A DNA stretch of 64,000 nt from SMWN01 sp965221455 (GTDB lineage Bacteria > Pseudomonadota > Gammaproteobacteria > Eutrophobiales > Eutrophobiaceae): contig OZ244890.1 in assembly GCA_965221455.1 (NCBI GenBank), positions 1,054,001-1,118,000 on the forward strand, read 5' to 3'. Positions 1-8,594 of the stretch are shown here, piece by piece. The translations under genes and the position numbers were made by a program. The number at the start of each line of letters is the position of its first letter. Positions within the stretch are counted from its first letter, which is position 1. The notes under the pieces are model-generated. The model was not told where the DNA came from and ran no database searches. It saw only the letters and a program-made list of their open reading frames with translations.

Positions 1-2
1 AA

Positions 3-830
3 ATGAAAAATTCGAGAATTACTTTTATCGGCTGTGGCAACATGGGTCAGAGTCTTATAGGCGGCTTGATTGCCAATGGTATGCCATTCAATTTAATCAC
101 CGGAACCGATATCAACGCTGAACAACGTCAGGCAACAGCAGCACGCTACAATGTTAAAGTTATCAAGGATAATCAAAAAGCCATCACAAGCGCGGATGTC
201 GTGGTGCTCGCGATCAAACCTCAATCCATGCGAGATACCCTGGCACCAATCAAGGCAACATTGTCTCTGGAAAAACCCTTACTCATCTCGATCGCAGCAG
301 GCATCCAATTATCACATCTTGACGAATGGACCGGTAAGGACATGGCAATCGTACGTGCCATGCCAAATACGCCGGCATTAGTTCAGGCAGGCGCAACCGT
401 GATTTGCGCCAATCAGCGTGCTAGTGGAAAGCAGCGTGATCTGGCAGAAAAAATTATGCAATCCGTGGGTTTTACCCTGTGGCTGGAGGACGAAACACTC
501 ATGGATATTGTCACCGCACTCTCAGGCGGCGGGCCTGCCTATTACTTTCTAATCATGGAAGCCATGGAAAAAGCGGCAATCCAACTTGGCTTGTCACAAA
601 ACCAGGCACGCATACTAACCTTACAAACAGCGTTTGGTGCAGCCAAAATGGCACTGGAGACTTCATACGATGCCAAATCACTAAGGCAACAAGTCACCTC
701 TCCTGGCGGGACCACGGAGCAGGCGTTGAATGTGTTAATAGACGGCGGTATCGAAGAGTTATTTCGTGAAGCACTCGAAGCGGCACAGACAAGATCCTCT
801 GAATTGGCTTCATTACCGGGCGACAAATGA
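3..830 (+). CDS. proC: pyrroline-5-carboxylate reductase
   Basis: Catalyses the last step of proline synthesis, the NAD(P)H-dependent reduction of pyrroline-5-carboxylate in the cytoplasm. The N-terminus carries the Rossmann motif FIGCGNMGQSLIGG (about residues 8-21), and the C-terminal half carries LSGGGPAYYF and the family signature QQVTSPGGTTEQAL. The 275-residue length is normal. Its TGA overlaps the ATG of yggT (ATGA), so the two genes are translationally coupled. The proC-yggT pair is conserved in gammaproteobacteria, usually behind pilT and yggS, which would lie outside the window. The start lies 3 bases from the window edge, so the ribosome binding site cannot be seen. Confidence 0.97.
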   Translation: MKNSRITFIGCGNMGQSLIGGLIANGMPFNLITGTDINAEQRQATAARYNVKVIKDNQKAITSADVVVLAIKPQSMRDTLAPIKATLSLEKPLLISIAAGIQLSHLDEWTGKDMAIVRAMPNTPALVQAGATVICANQRASGKQRDLAEKIMQSVGFTLWLEDETLMDIVTALSGGGPAYYFLIMEAMEKAAIQLGLSQNQARILTLQTAFGAAKMALETSYDAKSLRQQVTSPGGTTEQALNVLIDGGIEELFREALEAAQTRSSELASLPGDK

Positions 831-1432
831 TGTCTGGAGGAAATTATCTTGTTAATGCCGGCATCTACCTCATCAATATCCTCTTTGGTCTTTATACACT
901 CGTCGTAATGCTGCGTTTTTTACTGCAGACCATCCGCGCAGATTTCTACAATCCCATCTGTCAACTTCTGGTCAAGATGACAAACCCCACGCTAAAACCC
1001 TTGCGCAAATGGATCCCCGGTTACTTCGGTGTCGACTGGTCTGCAATCTTGCTCATGTTTACCTTACAATTGGCAGAGGTATGTCTAATCATATTGCTTG
1101 TTAGTGGACAAATTCCGGCAATAATAAGTCTTCCTGTAATCATCATCTCAAGATTACTTGAATTACTTATCCACACATATATCGTTATCATCGTCATACA
1201 AGCTATCATCAGTTGGGTACAGCCTGGCAGCTATTCCCCGTTTACAGTCCTGCTCTATCAAATGAGTGAGCCTTTAGTAAAACCCTTGAGACAGCATATT
1301 CCTGCTGTGGGAGGCATGGATTGGTCAATCTTTCTTGTTTTGATCTTACTGAACCTTGCGCTCATACTTCTTGTCGCGCCCCTACAGGACCTGGGCAGTG
1401 ATCTATCAGGATATCCGCGACAGTTCTTCTAA
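827..1432 (+). CDS. yggT: YggT family integral membrane protein
   Basis: A 201-residue membrane protein of the YggT family with two YGGT repeats. Each repeat has a hydrophobic span followed by a conserved amphipathic segment: NPICQLLVKMTNPTLKPLRK in the first, and YQMSEPLVKPLRQHIPAVGG in the second. About four membrane segments are visible. The molecular role of the family is not settled; it has been linked to osmotic tolerance and to factors encoded near proC. The ATG overlaps the proC stop by four bases. A second ATG follows directly (ATGATG), so the start is uncertain by one codon. Confidence 0.93.
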   Translation: MMSGGNYLVNAGIYLINILFGLYTLVVMLRFLLQTIRADFYNPICQLLVKMTNPTLKPLRKWIPGYFGVDWSAILLMFTLQLAEVCLIILLVSGQIPAIISLPVIIISRLLELLIHTYIVIIVIQAIISWVQPGSYSPFTVLLYQMSEPLVKPLRQHIPAVGGMDWSIFLVLILLNLALILLVAPLQDLGSDLSGYPRQFF

Positions 1433-1617
1433 ATATCAATTATTTAACACACTTAATAATATTTCATAGTTACGGTACTTACCTGAGCTGCCCCCCAAAA
1501 CCTTAACCACTCACCGAGTGGTGGTCTCATAAAATGATTCTCGGTCGCCTGAGAGAAATATACGCGCTGTTGCCGGTGCCTGTGATGTGCAATGCTCAAG
1601 CGGCGCTTGAAAAGCAA

Positions 1618-1661
1618 CCACCCCACCCCTGCGGGGCACCCCTCCTTGACAAGGAGGGGTG
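1618..1661 (+). repeat. GC-rich hairpin-forming dispersed repeat, copy 1
   Basis: The segment contains CACCCCTGCGGGGCACCCC followed by CTCCTTGACAAGGAG. The second part is itself a perfect inverted repeat, so the unit can fold into a hairpin. It matches the reverse complement of the element at 1714-1760 with a few substitutions. Small GC-rich palindromic units of this type occur as dispersed intergenic repeats in many proteobacteria; dispersal in this genome is inferred. Confidence 0.6.
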
Positions 1662-1713
1662 TGAGTTAGCCGACAAAGTTGAGTGACAGTAAAAGCATTT
1701 CCCGCACCAAAAG

Positions 1714-1760
1714 CTCTCCCCCTGCCAAGGGGGAGTACCCCGCAGGGGGGAGGGGGTTGT
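1714..1760 (-). repeat. GC-rich hairpin-forming dispersed repeat, copy 2
   Basis: The segment reads CTCCCCCTGCCAAGGGGGAG, then TACCCCGCAGGGGGGAGGGG. Read on the minus strand, it lines up with the unit at 1618-1661: the same CCCTGCGGGG core followed by the same CCTTG/CAAGG-type palindrome. The pair therefore forms an inverted repeat with about 50 bases between the copies and could also fold into one long stem. Confidence 0.6.
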
Positions 1761-1851
1761 TAGTGCCTGTGCCTCAGCTTTCCCGAGTTTAGCCATGCAC
1801 AAGTGGCAAGAAAAGCCGGTGCAGTGAGCGTCTATGCCGTCTATGCAGCCA

Positions 1852-4800
1852 CTACTGCAAGAGTGCCTCAATATTCGTCCTGACCGCATTGAACGATGGA
1901 TTGCCCGGAATGGTATCAAGCAGGCCCACCGTGTCACGAATACCAAACAGGTAGCGGCCCAGCAAGAGACCGTCACTCTGGTTGGGATCTCCGCCGCTGC
2001 CATCCACATCAAGACGACCGCTGGCGAAAGCTCCCGCAATATTCGTCGTGACCGCATTGAACGAGGGACTCCCCGGAATCGTATCAAGCAAGCCCGCCGC
2101 ATCACGGATACCAAACAGGTAGCGGCCCAGCAAGAGTCCGTCACTCTGGTTGGGATCACCACCGCTGCCATCGACATCAAGACTCACCGCCGCCATCTCC
2201 GTCACCGTCACCGTTACGGTGGCCGCCGTGACGGTACGATAGGTGGTGTCGGTACTGGTCACCGTATGCGTGAGTTGCACGGTCTCGTCGTCTGTATCAG
2301 CGTCTTCCACTCCCGTCACGGTGATGGTTTTGGCGGTATTCCAGTCGGTGGTGCCAAACATCAGTGAGGTGGGACTCACCGTCACAGCAGAGGCATTGGA
2401 ATGGGTCACGCTAATCGTCACTGCTTCCGTCGGTGGGGTATTCAGGCGCAGTGTATACATGCCAGACCCGCCACGCTCATGGACTGTCAGCGTGGTGGTA
2501 CTCACGGTCACGCCTGGGCCGTCGTTATCATTCAAGGTCACAGCGACGGAGTCTATCGTCACGCCACCGGCATAGTCGGCATCTGTGCTTGTCGCCGTAT
2601 GCGTGAGTTGCACGGTCTCGTGGTCCGCATCTGTGTCTTCAACACCACTCACGGTCACTGTCTGGACACTGTTCCAGTTGTCTGTGGTAAATGTCAGTGA
2701 GGTGGCACTGAGGGTCACTGCAGTGGCATCGGGATTGCTCACCATAATCGTCACCGGCACGGTCGGTCGCTTGGTCAACATCAGTGTATAGGTGCCATTG
2801 CCAGCTTCGTCGACCGCCAGCGTGGTCGGACTCACGGTCACGCCCGCCGTCTCATCATCATCCACCGTCACCGCCACCGCACTTATCGTCACGGCAGCCC
2901 CATTATAGCCGGGGTCGGTACTGGTCGCCGTATGCGTGAGTTGCACGGTCTCGTCGTTCGCATCCGTGTCCTGCGCACCACTCACGGTCACCATCTGGAC
3001 ACTGTTCCAGTTGTCTGTGGTAAAGGTCAGTGAGGTGGCACTGAGGGTCACCGCCGTGTCATCGGGATTGCTCACGCTAATCGTCACCGGTGCCGTCGGC
3101 AGGGTAGACAGGCTTAAGCGATACTCGCCGGTCTCACCTTCATTGACCGCCAGCACGTTCGGACTCACGGTCACGCCCGGCGTGTCGTTATCCGTGACAC
3201 CTACGGTCACGGCGGGCGGGGTCAGCGCGGCATAGAGCGCATCGCTGCTGCGCACCGCATGGGTCAGTTGCACGCTCTCGTGGTTCCTATTCGTGTCCTC
3301 AACACCCATTACCGTCACCGTCTGCGGCATATTCCAGTTGTCCGTGGTGAAGTCCAGGCTGGACGGGGTCGCCGGACTCACCGTCGCCACATCGGCATTG
3401 AACGTTTGCGGCAGAATGCTCACGGTCGCCGACGGGCGGGTCCCCAGTCGGATGGTATAGGTCACCGTGAGTCCCTCAGTCACGGTCAACGTAGTCGAAC
3501 TCAGCGTAAAACCCGCCGTATCGTTATCTGTTATGGTGATGGCTGGACCGGGAAACACAACATCGTTGTAAGCTGGGTCGGCGCTGGCGATATCCGAAAA
3601 ATTCACCGTCACCGTCTCATCATCTGTATTGTCATCCTCAATAGCGGTCACCGTTCGCGTCTGCGGCATGTCCCAGTTGGTGGTGGTAAAGGTCAGAAGC
3701 CTTGACGAAAACTGGGTCGAAACACCAAGGTCGCTTCTAAATAAAAGTCCCCGAACCCCCCCTGTCGGTTCGGTCGCCAACCTCACCGTAAACTCGACGG
3801 TCTCGCCCTCATTGAGCACCAGCGCGGGCGGACTCACGACGAGACCTGCCGCGTCGTTATCCGTGACACGCACGGTCACGGCGGGCGGGTTCACCGCGGC
3901 ATAACCCGTATCGCTGCTGCTCAGCGCATGGGTCAGTTGCACGCTTTCGTTGCTCGTATTCGCGTCCTCAGCACCCGTCACGCTCACGGTTTGGGCGGCA
4001 TTCCAATTGACTGTGGTAAAGGTCAGTGGCGAGGTCACGGTCACCGCAGTATTGTCACTGGTCACGCTAATCGTCACAGCGTGCGTCGGTCGGGTATTCA
4101 AGCGCAGCGTATACTCGCCGGTCTCGCCTTCAAAGACCGCCAGCGCGGTCGTACTCACGGTCACGCCTAACGCATCGTTATCCGTGACATTCACGGTCAC
4201 GGCGGGCGGGTTCACCGCGGCATAGCGCGTATCGCTGCTGCTCAGCGCATGGCTCAGTTGCACACCGCTCTCGCTGGTCCTGTTATTGTCCTCGGCACCC
4301 GTCACCGTCACCGTCTGCACCTGATTCCAGTTATTCCTGGTAAAGGTCAGCGATGCGGTTGCGGTGACAGCCGAATTGTTACTACTCACGCTAATCGTGA
4401 CCGCGTGCGTCGGTGAGGTATTCAAGCGCAGCATATACTCGCCGGTGCCGCCCTCATTGACCGCCAGCGTGGTCGTACTCACAATCACGTTGGCAGCGTT
4501 ATCCGCGACATTCACGGTCACGGGGGGCGGGGTCAGCGCAGCATAGAACGCATCACCGCCGCTCACCGCATGGGTCAGTTGTACGCTGCGTTCGCTGGTC
4601 GCATTCGCGTCCTCAGCACCCGTCACGCTCACGGTTTGGGCGGCATTCCAGTTGACTGTGCTAAAGGTCAGGGTCGCGGGGCTCACGGTCACCGCGGCAT
4701 TGTCACTGGTCACGCTAATCGTCACTGCCACCGTCGGTCGGCTGCCCAGCACCAGCCCATAGCTGGTGCTGCTGCCTTCGGTCACATTCAGTGCGGTCGG

Positions 4801-6228
4801 CGACACCCGCACACCCGGTACTGAGCCTACCGGGTCGGACGTCAGGCTATCGCCTCCCGCATTCGGATAACTCGCCATCACGCGCAACCACGCGCCTATC
4901 TGTGATTGGTCTGATGCAATGGTGTAGGTGGCGGCATTGTTGGTCCCCGGTGCGGCGGTAAACGACCCCGTCGAGGCGGTCGCTGTCTGCCATTGCCAGG
5001 TAATGGTCCCGACATCGGTATTCGGTGAGGCGTCCGCGTCGGTGACCGCGCCCGCTGTCAGCGTGCCGCCTGCTCTGGCATTGCCGGTGATGGGACCGAG
5101 CACACCGCCACGGTCAACCCGTAAGATATTGGAGAACAGGGTGTCGTTGAAATCCCCGCCCTGAGTCACCCGCACCCGCAGCCAGTGAGCATGGTCCGCC
5201 GCTTGCACCGTGTAGCTCGCCGCCGTGCCATTCGCGCTGATATCTGTTGTGCTGCTACAGTCTTGAGTGGTACAGCGTTGCCATTGATGGGCACGGGTAT
5301 TGACGGTCAACGTGGGATGGCTCAGCGCACCGGCGGTCAAGATATCGCCGACCCTGGCCGGGGTGTTGGGGGTATTGTCCCGGATGGCACCTAATGACAC
5401 GGGCACCGTAGCATAAATATAGTCGTCGCTGGCACTCAGTTCACCGATGACCTGTTTGGTGATAGCCCCGGCACTCGCCCCGAGATTGCACAGCAGCGAG
5501 CCGACTTGTACGGTTTGTTCGGTGTCGGTCGTGGTCCCCGAGCGCACCCTTAAATCACCGCTGGCGGTACATAAACTGTCCAATAAGACCACCGCGTTGC
5601 CGGAGGTCGGTTGGTAATACACCATGCCCGACCCCGGGATTGTCGCCCATGTGGTGAGGTTCGGACGGGACAGGCCGGTCTTCAGGACTATATTGAAAGC
5701 GCCTGCTGTGAACAGTATTCCGCTACTCGGGGTCGCCTGCCCGGTGGTGATGACTACAGAGTTCACAAAAGCGTTATCGGTGATGGTGGTAATAATGAAC
5801 GTTAATTGCAGCCGACCATCGCTGTTGTCGCGGGTGAGTGTCACGCTTGTGATGTCACCACTACGAAACTCTGTCGCATTGGTATGCCCGGCCGGGCCGT
5901 TGACGAGATAGTTATTCCAAAAGGTGTGACTCGGACGGATCTCGGTACCCCCGTGGTTGGTGGTGCCACCACCGTAGGCATTGGTACAGGTGTTGCCCGT
6001 CCCGGCATTACAGGTGCGCGTCTGGTTCTTGTCGGTGATATTCGCCGTACTCCATTCACCCCAGTCATCGGATTGCGCCCGTGCCGCCGGGCTTGCCCAT
6101 ACCGCCAGCAGGGCAACGGCGGCCATGACTGCTGTCATCCCGCGCCATGCCCCTTGCCAGGTTCCTGGTAGTGGTGCTTGTTGCACAAGCACCAGTGGGG
6201 TGGTGTGTTTACGTGGTTTTGTCAGCAT
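1852..6228 (-). CDS. giant secreted protein with Ig-like, Calx-beta-like and dockerin-like repeats
   Basis: About 1458 residues and probably exported. The open frame extends upstream to 6294, but I place the start at the ATG ending at 6228 because GGAGAG lies 6-7 bases before it. A long signal peptide ends near SPAARA/QSDD. A short Cys-containing region (WGEWS...RTC) resembles a thrombospondin-1 motif. A unique domain follows, then two Ig-like modules (LTAGALSHPTLTV, LTAGAVTDADAS), then eight Calx-beta-like repeats of about 107 residues. Each repeat has the pattern VTVS..L.V.EG..Y...L...PT..VTI, LTFTT.NWN..QTVTV.G.ED, and TDND at its end. The C-terminus has two dockerin-like motifs (LDVDGSGGDPNQSDGLLLG). 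No LPXTG or PEP-CTERM sorting signal is visible. A role in adhesion or the outer matrix is a guess. The gene is much richer in GC than its neighbours. Confidence 0.85.
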   Translation of the reverse strand: MLTKPRKHTTPLVLVQQAPLPGTWQGAWRGMTAVMAAVALLAVWASPAARAQSDDWGEWSTANITDKNQTRTCNAGTGNTCTNAYGGGTTNHGGTEIRPSHTFWNNYLVNGPAGHTNATEFRSGDITSVTLTRDNSDGRLQLTFIITTITDNAFVNSVVITTGQATPSSGILFTAGAFNIVLKTGLSRPNLTTWATIPGSGMVYYQPTSGNAVVLLDSLCTASGDLRVRSGTTTDTEQTVQVGSLLCNLGASAGAITKQVIGELSASDDYIYATVPVSLGAIRDNTPNTPARVGDILTAGALSHPTLTVNTRAHQWQRCTTQDCSSTTDISANGTAASYTVQAADHAHWLRVRVTQGGDFNDTLFSNILRVDRGGVLGPITGNARAGGTLTAGAVTDADASPNTDVGTITWQWQTATASTGSFTAAPGTNNAATYTIASDQSQIGAWLRVMASYPNAGGDSLTSDPVGSVPGVRVSPTALNVTEGSSTSYGLVLGSRPTVAVTISVTSDNAAVTVSPATLTFSTVNWNAAQTVSVTGAEDANATSERSVQLTHAVSGGDAFYAALTPPPVTVNVADNAANVIVSTTTLAVNEGGTGEYMLRLNTSPTHAVTISVSSNNSAVTATASLTFTRNNWNQVQTVTVTGAEDNNRTSESGVQLSHALSSSDTRYAAVNPPAVTVNVTDNDALGVTVSTTALAVFEGETGEYTLRLNTRPTHAVTISVTSDNTAVTVTSPLTFTTVNWNAAQTVSVTGAEDANTSNESVQLTHALSSSDTGYAAVNPPAVTVRVTDNDAAGLVVSPPALVLNEGETVEFTVRLATEPTGGVRGLLFRSDLGVSTQFSSRLLTFTTTNWDMPQTRTVTAIEDDNTDDETVTVNFSDIASADPAYNDVVFPGPAITITDNDTAGFTLSSTTLTVTEGLTVTYTIRLGTRPSATVSILPQTFNADVATVSPATPSSLDFTTDNWNMPQTVTVMGVEDTNRNHESVQLTHAVRSSDALYAALTPPAVTVGVTDNDTPGVTVSPNVLAVNEGETGEYRLSLSTLPTAPVTISVSNPDDTAVTLSATSLTFTTDNWNSVQMVTVSGAQDTDANDETVQLTHTATSTDPGYNGAAVTISAVAVTVDDDETAGVTVSPTTLAVDEAGNGTYTLMLTKRPTVPVTIMVSNPDATAVTLSATSLTFTTDNWNSVQTVTVSGVEDTDADHETVQLTHTATSTDADYAGGVTIDSVAVTLNDNDGPGVTVSTTTLTVHERGGSGMYTLRLNTPPTEAVTISVTHSNASAVTVSPTSLMFGTTDWNTAKTITVTGVEDADTDDETVQLTHTVTSTDTTYRTVTAATVTVTVTEMAAVSLDVDGSGGDPNQSDGLLLGRYLFGIRDAAGLLDTIPGSPSFNAVTTNIAGAFASGRLDVDGSGGDPNQSDGLLLGRYLFGIRDTVGLLDTIPGNPSFNAVRTNIEALLQ
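1873..2183 (-). repeat. 168-bp tandem duplication encoding the two dockerin-like motifs
   Basis: Segments starting at 1873 and 2041 are near-identical over about 143 bases with a 168-bp period (56 codons). Both encode DVDGSGGDPNQSDGLLLGRY, then LFGIRD, then LLDTIPG.PSFNAV.TNI. The high nucleotide identity points to a recent duplication, or to gene conversion keeping the copies alike. Confidence 0.85.
2187..4815 (-). repeat. array of eight Calx-beta-like coding repeats
   Basis: Eight units of about 105-112 codons recur in the giant gene, each beginning V.VS(P/T)..L.V.EG and ending in a TDND-type acidic motif. Units 2 and 3 (towards the N-terminus), and units 6 and 7, are very alike. The fourth unit (SDLGVSTQFSSRLL) is the most divergent. 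The acidic EDxDxxDE and TDND motifs suggest Ca2+ binding between domains, as in Calx-beta domains. Confidence 0.8.
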
Positions 6229-6487
6229 TTGATGCTCTCCGTACATGTCCAATATATCCATGTCCAGTATATCGGGTTTTCGCCATACCCGCATTTGTTA
6301 CCTGCTTGAACACATTCACCACGCTTTCAGTGGCTCGAAGATCGGGGGCAGATCATACCGATATAAATTAACAAACTGATTCCTCATGTTTTAGTCGGGA
6401 AAAACCTGGTGAACTTTTGACGTGACGATTGTCTGCTACACTGAACAAGTATACGAATTGTATTTTGTAACGGGGTGGAATACAGCA

Positions 6488-6961
6488 ATGAAGACTGAGC
6501 ATAGTGAAATAACCAAACCAGCCAGCATAATTTTTATCGCAATGTTGCTTCTGGCGGTTCCGTTGACAACACTGGCAGAACAATCGAAAATTTTTGGGAA
6601 TTACACAGTGCATTACAGCGCATTCACATCCGACAATTTAACCCCTGCTATCGCTAAACAATACCGTATCCCACGCAGCAGGAAACGTGCACTATTGAAC
6701 GTTTCTGTTCTCAAAAAAATGGACGATGGTTCAAGTAGACCAAGCAGAGCAATGATTAAGGGAACGACAACGAACCTGAGCCAACAACTTCGGGAACTGG
6801 ATCCTCGGGAAATATCTGAAAAAGGGGCGATTTATTACATCGCCGAAACACCCGTGGATAACGCGGAAGTACTCAAGTACACACTTGAAGTCACCCCGGA
6901 AGGCAAAAATACTCCCTATACGCTCTCATTTCAGGAACAATTTTATACTGAACAGGATTAG
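6488..6961 (+). CDS. DUF4426 family periplasmic protein
   Basis: A 157-residue exported protein. The open frame starts earlier (6422), but the ATG at 6488 puts a normal signal peptide at the N-terminus, with hydrophobic core ASIIFIAMLLLAVPLTTLAEQ. The mature part matches the DUF4426 pattern: NYTVHYSAFTSDNLTPAIAK, YRIPRSRKRALLNVSVLKK, then a C-terminal YTLSFQEQFY. Its function is unknown. In Pseudomonas, relatives of this gene sit downstream of proC-yggT-metX-metW. Here metXW are absent from the locus and the giant repeat gene lies between yggT and this gene. Confidence 0.75.
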   Translation: MKTEHSEITKPASIIFIAMLLLAVPLTTLAEQSKIFGNYTVHYSAFTSDNLTPAIAKQYRIPRSRKRALLNVSVLKKMDDGSSRPSRAMIKGTTTNLSQQLRELDPREISEKGAIYYIAETPVDNAEVLKYTLEVTPEGKNTPYTLSFQEQFYTEQD

Positions 6962-6994
6962 TTTATTGTATTTGCAGAGCCTCCCCTGGAAATA

Positions 6995-7762
6995 TCACAG
7001 CTCATACTCAATTGTTAGTGGCGCGTGATCTGAAAAACGTTCTTCCTTGTAAATCCCGGCACTGACAATCTTGCCCGATAAGCCTGGCGACACCACCTGA
7101 TAATCAATTCGCCAGCCTGTATTCCTGGCCCATGCCTGCCCTCTGTTTGACCACCATGTGTACTGATCTTTCTGCTGATTAACCTCGCGAAATGCATCAA
7201 CCATTCCCACCTTATTGAATAATGTATCCATCCATGCCCGCTCCTCGGGCAGAAAGCCGGAGTTTTTCTCATTACCCTTCCAATTCTTTAAATCAATCTC
7301 CTTGTGAGCAATATTCCAGTCACCGCAAATGATGTAGTTTCTTTTTTGTTTACTGCATTTTTGCAAAACAGGCATAAACCGATCCAAAAAATCATATTTA
7401 ATTGTTTGCCGCTCCTCATTGGAAGACCCGGAAGGCAGATAGAGAGAAACGATACTCAAGGATCCAAAGTCGGCCTGGAGATATCTGCCTTCAGCGTCCG
7501 CATGTTGCCAACCCAAACTTGTTTTAACCTTGTCGGGTTTTCGCTTGCTATAAATGGCAACACCGCTGTAACCTTTTTTTTCGGCATCATTAAAAAAACC
7601 GAAATAACCACCAGGCGATAGTATCTCATCGGACAATTGATGTGTCTGTGCCCTGGTTTCCTGAATACAAACTACATCAACATTCTGTCTGAGCATCCAG
7701 TCAAAAAACTTTTTCTTGTGTGCTGCACGAATACCATTGGCATTTAATGTCATTATTTTCAT
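6995..7762 (-). CDS. xthA: exodeoxyribonuclease III (Crc/ExoA family, catalytic residues intact)
   Basis: A 255-residue member of the exonuclease III / AP-endonuclease family, which cuts abasic sites and trims DNA 3' ends in base excision repair. The catalytic set is complete: LNANGIRAA at the N-terminus, the metal-binding Glu in IQETRAQ, GDWNIAH, WRIDYQV and FSDHAPL at the C-terminus. It is divergently transcribed from pyrE. In Pseudomonas that position is held by crc, a paralogue that has lost nuclease activity and regulates carbon catabolite repression. With all catalytic residues present, a nuclease role is favoured here, but a Crc-like role is not excluded. Confidence 0.88.
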   Translation of the reverse strand: MKIMTLNANGIRAAHKKKFFDWMLRQNVDVVCIQETRAQTHQLSDEILSPGGYFGFFNDAEKKGYSGVAIYSKRKPDKVKTSLGWQHADAEGRYLQADFGSLSIVSLYLPSGSSNEERQTIKYDFLDRFMPVLQKCSKQKRNYIICGDWNIAHKEIDLKNWKGNEKNSGFLPEERAWMDTLFNKVGMVDAFREVNQQKDQYTWWSNRGQAWARNTGWRIDYQVVSPGLSGKIVSAGIYKEERFSDHAPLTIEYEL

Positions 7763-7852
7763 TTATCAAACTCCGTTATATTTTCAAATTATAAAGCAAT
7801 ATATGATAATCAATTAATGCTGGCTCATTTTGTGTAATTTAGGGGTTTTTCA

Positions 7853-8533
7853 ATGCAGGACTATCAACTTGAATTTATCGAATTTGCTATTGAGTACAAG
7901 GTATTGTGCTTTGGCGAGTACACCCTTAAATCAGGCCGTCAAAGTCCTTATTTTTTTAACAGCGGTCTATTCAGCGATGGCTACAGTCTTTCTCGTCTCG
8001 GGCATTTTTACGCAAGCGCTATCCAGGCGGCTAATGTTGAATACAATATGTTGTTTGGCCCGGCATACAAGGGTATCCCTTTAGCATCTGCAGTGGCAAT
8101 GTCACTTGCAGATACTCATGGTATCAATATACCCTGTTGTTTTAATCGAAAGGAGGCAAAAGATCACGGGGAGGGCGGAATAACTTTTGGTGCACCTCTT
8201 AAGGGGAATATAATGATCGTTGATGATGTTATCTCAGCCGGAACTTCTATTAATCTCTCGGTTGAAATTATCAAACAGGCAAACGCCACAGCCACAGCTT
8301 TTGCTATTGCTTTGGATAGACAGGAAAGGGGTAAAGGAAGTAAAGATAAAACCGGTCTGTCTGCAGTGCAAGAGGTTGAACAACGACATCAAATTAAAGT
8401 CGTAAGTATCGTCACACTGGAAAATATAGTCGAATACCTGGAAAAAGATCCGAACATGATCGAGAATCTTGCTAGAATTAGACGCTATCACGAGTTGTAT
8501 GGTGTTACAGACATCATAAACCGGGATAATTAA
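7853..8533 (+). CDS. pyrE: orotate phosphoribosyltransferase
   Basis: Transfers ribose-5-phosphate from PRPP to orotate, giving OMP in pyrimidine synthesis. The 226-residue protein has the PRPP-binding motif IMIVDDVISAGTS (about residues 121-133), the flexible-loop sequence NRKEAKDHGEGG, and N-terminal FGEYTLKSGRQSPYFFNSG. AGGGG lies about 8 bases before the ATG. The divergent exonuclease gene upstream and slmA downstream match the usual gammaproteobacterial neighbourhood. Confidence 0.97.
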   Translation: MQDYQLEFIEFAIEYKVLCFGEYTLKSGRQSPYFFNSGLFSDGYSLSRLGHFYASAIQAANVEYNMLFGPAYKGIPLASAVAMSLADTHGINIPCCFNRKEAKDHGEGGITFGAPLKGNIMIVDDVISAGTSINLSVEIIKQANATATAFAIALDRQERGKGSKDKTGLSAVQEVEQRHQIKVVSIVTLENIVEYLEKDPNMIENLARIRRYHELYGVTDIINRDN

Positions 8534-8594
8534 CTTGAATATCTGAGCGAAAATTAAAGAAATAAACCAGTCCGGGTATTGATAGGTACAGATT

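Larger units (their letters stand above)
1433..1851. other. intergenic region with GC-rich dispersed repeats
   Basis: The gap lies between the convergent yggT and the large minus-strand gene. No coding frame in it is credible; an open minus-strand frame through it consists of repeat DNA. It holds two GC-rich repeat copies in opposite orientation (separate entries). The first 100 bases after yggT are AT-rich and show no clear terminator. Confidence 0.6.

Noticed and set aside
1596..2180. Minus-strand open frame overlapping the end of the giant gene
   Set aside because: It is an out-of-frame reading of the dockerin-like repeats plus the GC-rich intergenic repeat, with no ribosome binding site.
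1834..5911. Many plus-strand open frames opposite the giant gene
   Set aside because: They recur with each Calx-beta repeat, encode Arg/His-rich or Val/Thr-rich nonsense, and mirror the codon pattern of the minus-strand gene.
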